Made by a program: the position numbers and the translations under genes
Shown here: positions 5,566 through 8,145 of the stretch, piece after piece
Numbering within the stretch: position 1 is the first letter of the stretch
How the letters are laid out: each line of letters starts with the position of its first letter
Source of the DNA: Bacteroidales bacterium
GTDB taxonomy: Bacteria; Bacteroidota; Bacteroidia; Bacteroidales; UBA932
Assembly (NCBI GenBank): GCA_024401915.1
Contig: JAKSKA010000057.1
Coordinates: 1-8,145, forward strand
Direction: 5' to 3'
Length of the DNA stretch: 8,145 nt
The notes under the pieces: model-generated
Databases searched by the model: none
Seen by the model: only the letters and a program-made list of their open reading frames with translations
Told to the model about the DNA's origin: nothing

Positions 5566-6849
5566 ATGAACAAATCAAACGTCAGCCTCAGGCTGATCAT
5601 TATGAACTTCCTCGAGTATGCGGTATGGGGTGCGTACCTCACGTCGATGGGAAGTTTCCTCGCCAAGTCCGGCTTCGGTCCGCAGATCTGGCTTTTCTAT
5701 GCCACCCAGGGTTTCGTGTCAATCTTTATGCCTGCGCTTATGGGCATCGTGGCTGACAAGTGGATGCCCGCCCAGAAGGTGCTATCCCTCTGCCACGGCA
5801 TCGCCGGCCTTGCAATGGCCGCCTGTGGCCTGTACGCCCTCCGTGCCGGCAGCGGAATCCAGTTCGGCGTATTCTACGCCTGCTACACCCTGAGCGTTGC
5901 GTTCTTTATGCCCACCATCGCCATTTCCAACTCCGTAGCATACAATGCACTGGAGAAGGCCGGGAAGGACACGGTGAAGGCATTCCCTCCCATCCGCGTG
6001 TTCGGAACCGTCGGCTTCATCTGCAGTATGCTTGCGGTCAACTCCATCAAGAACGGTGACGGGATACAGTTCCAGCATTCATACGAGCAGTTCCTGGTTT
6101 CAGGAATCCTGTCCGTAGTGCTTGCAGTTTACGCGCTCACCCTTCCCAACTGCCCCTGCAAGCCCAAGGGAGAAGGCAGCCAGTCGTTCCTTGAGGCCAG
6201 CGGTCTGAATGCATTCAAGCTCTTCGGACAGGGCCAGTTCGCCATTTTCTTCATCTTCTCGATGCTGCTCGGCGCTTCTCTCCAGATCACCAACGGCTAT
6301 GCCAACACCTTCATCAGCAGCTTCAAGGACAATCCCACATTCGCGGACAGCTGGGGCGCAAACAATGCCAACGCGCTGATCTCCCTGAGCCAGATATCCG
6401 AGACTCTCTGCATCCTTCTCATCCCCTTCTTCATGAAGAAGTTCGGCATCAAGAAGGTTATGCTTATCGCAATGTTCGCCTGGGTTTTCCGCTTCGGCTT
6501 CTTCGGACTCGGCAATCCCGGCAACGGAGTATGGCTCTTCATCCTCAGCTGCATCGTTTATGGTGTCGCGTTCGACTTCTTCAACATCAGCGGTTCCCTC
6601 TATGTGAACGAAAACACGGACAAGTCGATGCGCTCTTCCGCACAGGGTCTCTTTATGCTTATGACAAACGGTCTCGGAGCATCCATCGGCACCTGGGCCG
6701 CAGGCCTTGTCGTGAACCACTATGTATATAACGCAGCCACGCCGGACTGGCGTTCGGCGTGGTATATCTTTGCGGGTTACGCCTTTGTTGTCGGCGTTCT
6801 CTTCGCTATCCTGTTCAAGGATCCCCGCACGCAGCAGAAAGCTGCCTGA
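5566..6849 (+). CDS. NupG-like nucleoside:proton symporter (major facilitator superfamily)
   Basis: A 427-residue inner-membrane transporter of the nucleoside:H+ symporter family, expected to import purine and pyrimidine nucleosides with protons. About twelve hydrophobic segments run through the protein, with a hydrophilic break near residues 195-222 between the two halves. The family block FDFFNISGSLYVNE (336-349), followed by SSAQGLFMLMTNG (357-369), is highly characteristic. Residues I recall as lining the E. coli NupG pocket are all matched with correct spacing: Arg144, Thr148 and Phe151 (IRVFGTVGF); Gln240 and Asn243 (LQITNGY); Gln276 and Glu279 (SQISET); Tyr332 and Phe336 (YGVAFDF). The frame is open upstream to 5263 opposite tgt. 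The ATG at 5566-5568 is chosen because it starts just before the first helix and lies 21 nt after a good promoter box. It appears monocistronic and is divergent from tgt. Confidence 0.93.
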   Translation: MNKSNVSLRLIIMNFLEYAVWGAYLTSMGSFLAKSGFGPQIWLFYATQGFVSIFMPALMGIVADKWMPAQKVLSLCHGIAGLAMAACGLYALRAGSGIQFGVFYACYTLSVAFFMPTIAISNSVAYNALEKAGKDTVKAFPPIRVFGTVGFICSMLAVNSIKNGDGIQFQHSYEQFLVSGILSVVLAVYALTLPNCPCKPKGEGSQSFLEASGLNAFKLFGQGQFAIFFIFSMLLGASLQITNGYANTFISSFKDNPTFADSWGANNANALISLSQISETLCILLIPFFMKKFGIKKVMLIAMFAWVFRFGFFGLGNPGNGVWLFILSCIVYGVAFDFFNISGSLYVNENTDKSMRSSAQGLFMLMTNGLGASIGTWAAGLVVNHYVYNAATPDWRSAWYIFAGYAFVVGVLFAILFKDPRTQQKAA

Positions 6850-6860
6850 GGGGTAGCGAT

Positions 6861-8145
6861 CTAGCGGCGGCGCTTCGAGCGCTTCTTGCGGCTGGATGCC
6901 CTGGCATTCAAACCGACACCCAAAGCCACCATCAGAGCGGCGCCAATCACGATAATGGTCGTTGTATTGGCGCTGCTTCCTTTTATCGACGACCAGAGCG
7001 AGATGAGCTTCGGTGTCTCAGCGCCCCAATCGTGCTCCATTGCGCTGCGTGCGATATCAGCCTTGTCGGGATAGAGGACAGGGTCCACACGTACCGAGTC
7101 GGCGCCCTCGCCGAAGAAATAGCTTGCGTCGAGAGGCTCCAGGGACTCGTCCGTGAAGGCCTTCAGGACCTCGGGACCGCCAACGCAGGACACGTAACCG
7201 ATTTCGTTTGAATTGCGGATCGCGATGTCCTCGCGGCAGAGGAAGTTGATCCAGTAGTTGGCCGCCTTGATGTTCTTGGCATACTTGGGGATAACCCAGC
7301 CGTCGAAGAAGATCGTGAAGCCTTCCTTGGGACAGGTGAAGCGGAGGTCAACTCCGGATTCGGCCGCTTCCACGATCGCCCACTGCGAGTCTCCGCTCCA
7401 GTTAAGGTTGACCCAGCCGCGCTCCTTGACCATTTCTTCCTTGCCGAAATCGGCTTCCCAGCCGGCTGCATACTGCTTTGCGTCAAGCATAAACGCTTCT
7501 ACGGCGCGCATCGTGGAATCGGAGGAATCGTACATAAGCTCGTCATAGCTTACGCGTCCGGCAGCAAGGTCGTCCTTGTGGACGTGGAGTATGATCTGCG
7601 AGCAGACGTCACGTGCGGAATCCTTGATGTAGATGTGGTTGGCGAATTTGGGATTGCGGAGTACCTCCCAGGTCGAAGCCTCCTCCTCGGTGACATATTT
7701 CGCGTTGTACAGGATACCCGTAGTGCCCCACATATAACCTGCGGCGTAATCGTTGGCATTCAGGCCGTTGCCGTTGATCTTGTCGAAGTATCCGCTGATG
7801 AACGGGGAGATGTTGGAGATATAGTCCGGTGTCGAGCCGAAATTCCTGTCGAGGGGAAGGAGAAGTCCTGACTGTAGCATACGCTCGATGATATAATCGG
7901 AGGGGCAGACGACATCGTAGTCCTCGTGGCCTTTTTCGATCTTTGAGAGCATCGTTTCCAGCACGTCGAAAGTCTGGTAGATGACTTTGACCTTTTCCCC
8001 GGTCTGTTCCTCATACCACTGCTCGAACTCTCCTATCAGGGATTCGTCAATGTAGGTTGACCAGTTGTAGACCTTTAGAAGCTGGCTTCTGTCGGTCGTG
8101 TTGCAGGCGCACAGACAGGCGAGCGCCGCGATGAAAGCTGTAAGT
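6861..8145 (-). CDS. potD: PotD-like spermidine/putrescine-binding lipoprotein with a C-terminal membrane anchor (5' end outside window)
   Basis: The reading frame continues without a stop to the right edge (427 codons seen); the GTG at 7964 is an internal Val. The visible start is the hydrophobic core of a signal peptide ending in a lipobox Leu-Cys-Ala-Cys (codons 8114-8103), so the protein should be lipidated. The mature part matches E. coli PotD throughout: LKVYNWSTYIDESLIGEF near the start, DYDVVCPSDYIIERM, YMWGTTGILYN, IKDSARDV, NWSGDS, KEGFTIFFDGWVIPKYAKN (ligand Asp kept; the neighbouring Trp is Phe), and NEIGYVS. It would deliver polyamines to an ABC permease, presumably encoded beyond the right edge. 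Unusually, it ends in a ~19-residue hydrophobic helix (codons 6959-6903) and the basic tail RASSRKKRSKRRR, absent from E. coli PotD. A related small-molecule ligand cannot be excluded. It converges on the nucleoside transporter gene. Confidence 0.9.
   Translation of the reverse strand, partial: LTAFIAALACLCACNTTDRSQLLKVYNWSTYIDESLIGEFEQWYEEQTGEKVKVIYQTFDVLETMLSKIEKGHEDYDVVCPSDYIIERMLQSGLLLPLDRNFGSTPDYISNISPFISGYFDKINGNGLNANDYAAGYMWGTTGILYNAKYVTEEEASTWEVLRNPKFANHIYIKDSARDVCSQIILHVHKDDLAAGRVSYDELMYDSSDSTMRAVEAFMLDAKQYAAGWEADFGKEEMVKERGWVNLNWSGDSQWAIVEAAESGVDLRFTCPKEGFTIFFDGWVIPKYAKNIKAANYWINFLCREDIAIRNSNEIGYVSCVGGPEVLKAFTDESLEPLDASYFFGEGADSVRVDPVLYPDKADIARSAMEHDWGAETPKLISLWSSIKGSSANTTTIIVIGAALMVALGVGLNARASSRKKRSKRRR

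Noticed and set aside
6100..6720. 206-residue open frame on the minus strand opposite the nucleoside transporter
   Set aside because: Its Glu/Ala/Gly-rich translation mirrors the transporter codons, and the plus-strand gene is certain from its family motifs.
1..8145. tRNA, rRNA, CRISPR, insertion sequence, defence or prophage elements
   Set aside because: Reading both strands I saw no regularly spaced repeats, transposase or integrase motifs, terminal inverted repeats or cloverleaf-like sequences; nearly all of the window is accounted for by the listed genes.

Overview
The window is ordinary chromosomal sequence from a Bacteroidota bacterium, most likely order Bacteroidales. Three things point there: close-packed genes with weak or absent Shine-Dalgarno sequences, a perfect Bacteroidota-type -7 box (TAnnTTTG) in front of the nucleoside transporter gene, and recognisable Bacteroidales-style proteins (tgt followed directly by an LptF/LptG-family gene, a secreted endonuclease/exonuclease/phosphatase protein, the end of a barrel-like outer-membrane protein). 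Base composition looks moderate, a little above 50% GC by eye. I see no mobile element, CRISPR array, tRNA or rRNA.

Layout. (1) 1-331, plus strand: the last ~109 codons of a protein whose end looks like an outer-membrane beta barrel. (2) 332-434: AT-rich intergenic DNA with a strong intrinsic terminator at 350-379, oriented mainly to stop minus-strand transcripts. (3) 435-5502, minus strand: five genes transcribed in the order tgt, lptF/lptG-type permease, dut, secreted endonuclease/exonuclease/phosphatase-family protein, murF. The first four are separated by only 2, 3 and 1 nt. The last gap is 40 nt and holds a GC-rich hairpin. This reads as one operon from a promoter at about 5507-5514 to the terminator at 350-379. 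(4) 5503-5565: a 63-nt divergent promoter region. (5) 5566-6849, plus strand: a NupG-like nucleoside:proton symporter. (6) 6861-8145, minus strand: a PotD-like polyamine-binding lipoprotein that runs off the right edge and ends 11 bp from the transporter.

Functionally, the operon mixes housekeeping jobs: tRNA queuosine modification (tgt), lipopolysaccharide export (lptF/G), nucleotide-pool sanitation (dut), an unassigned secreted phosphoesterase, and peptidoglycan precursor synthesis (murF). NupG and PotD are two separate uptake functions (nucleosides, polyamines) that merely converge.

The most notable observation is in tgt. The residue aligning with the catalytic nucleophile Asp (E. coli Asp264) is Ala271, the pocket Cys of the DEC motif is Gly148, and the three zinc-ligand Cys positions are Gly, Ser and Asp, although the rest of the fold and pocket is intact. 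Second is the PotD homologue, which has both an N-terminal lipobox and a C-terminal transmembrane helix with an Arg/Lys-rich tail. I found no evidence for a large novel multi-gene system here.
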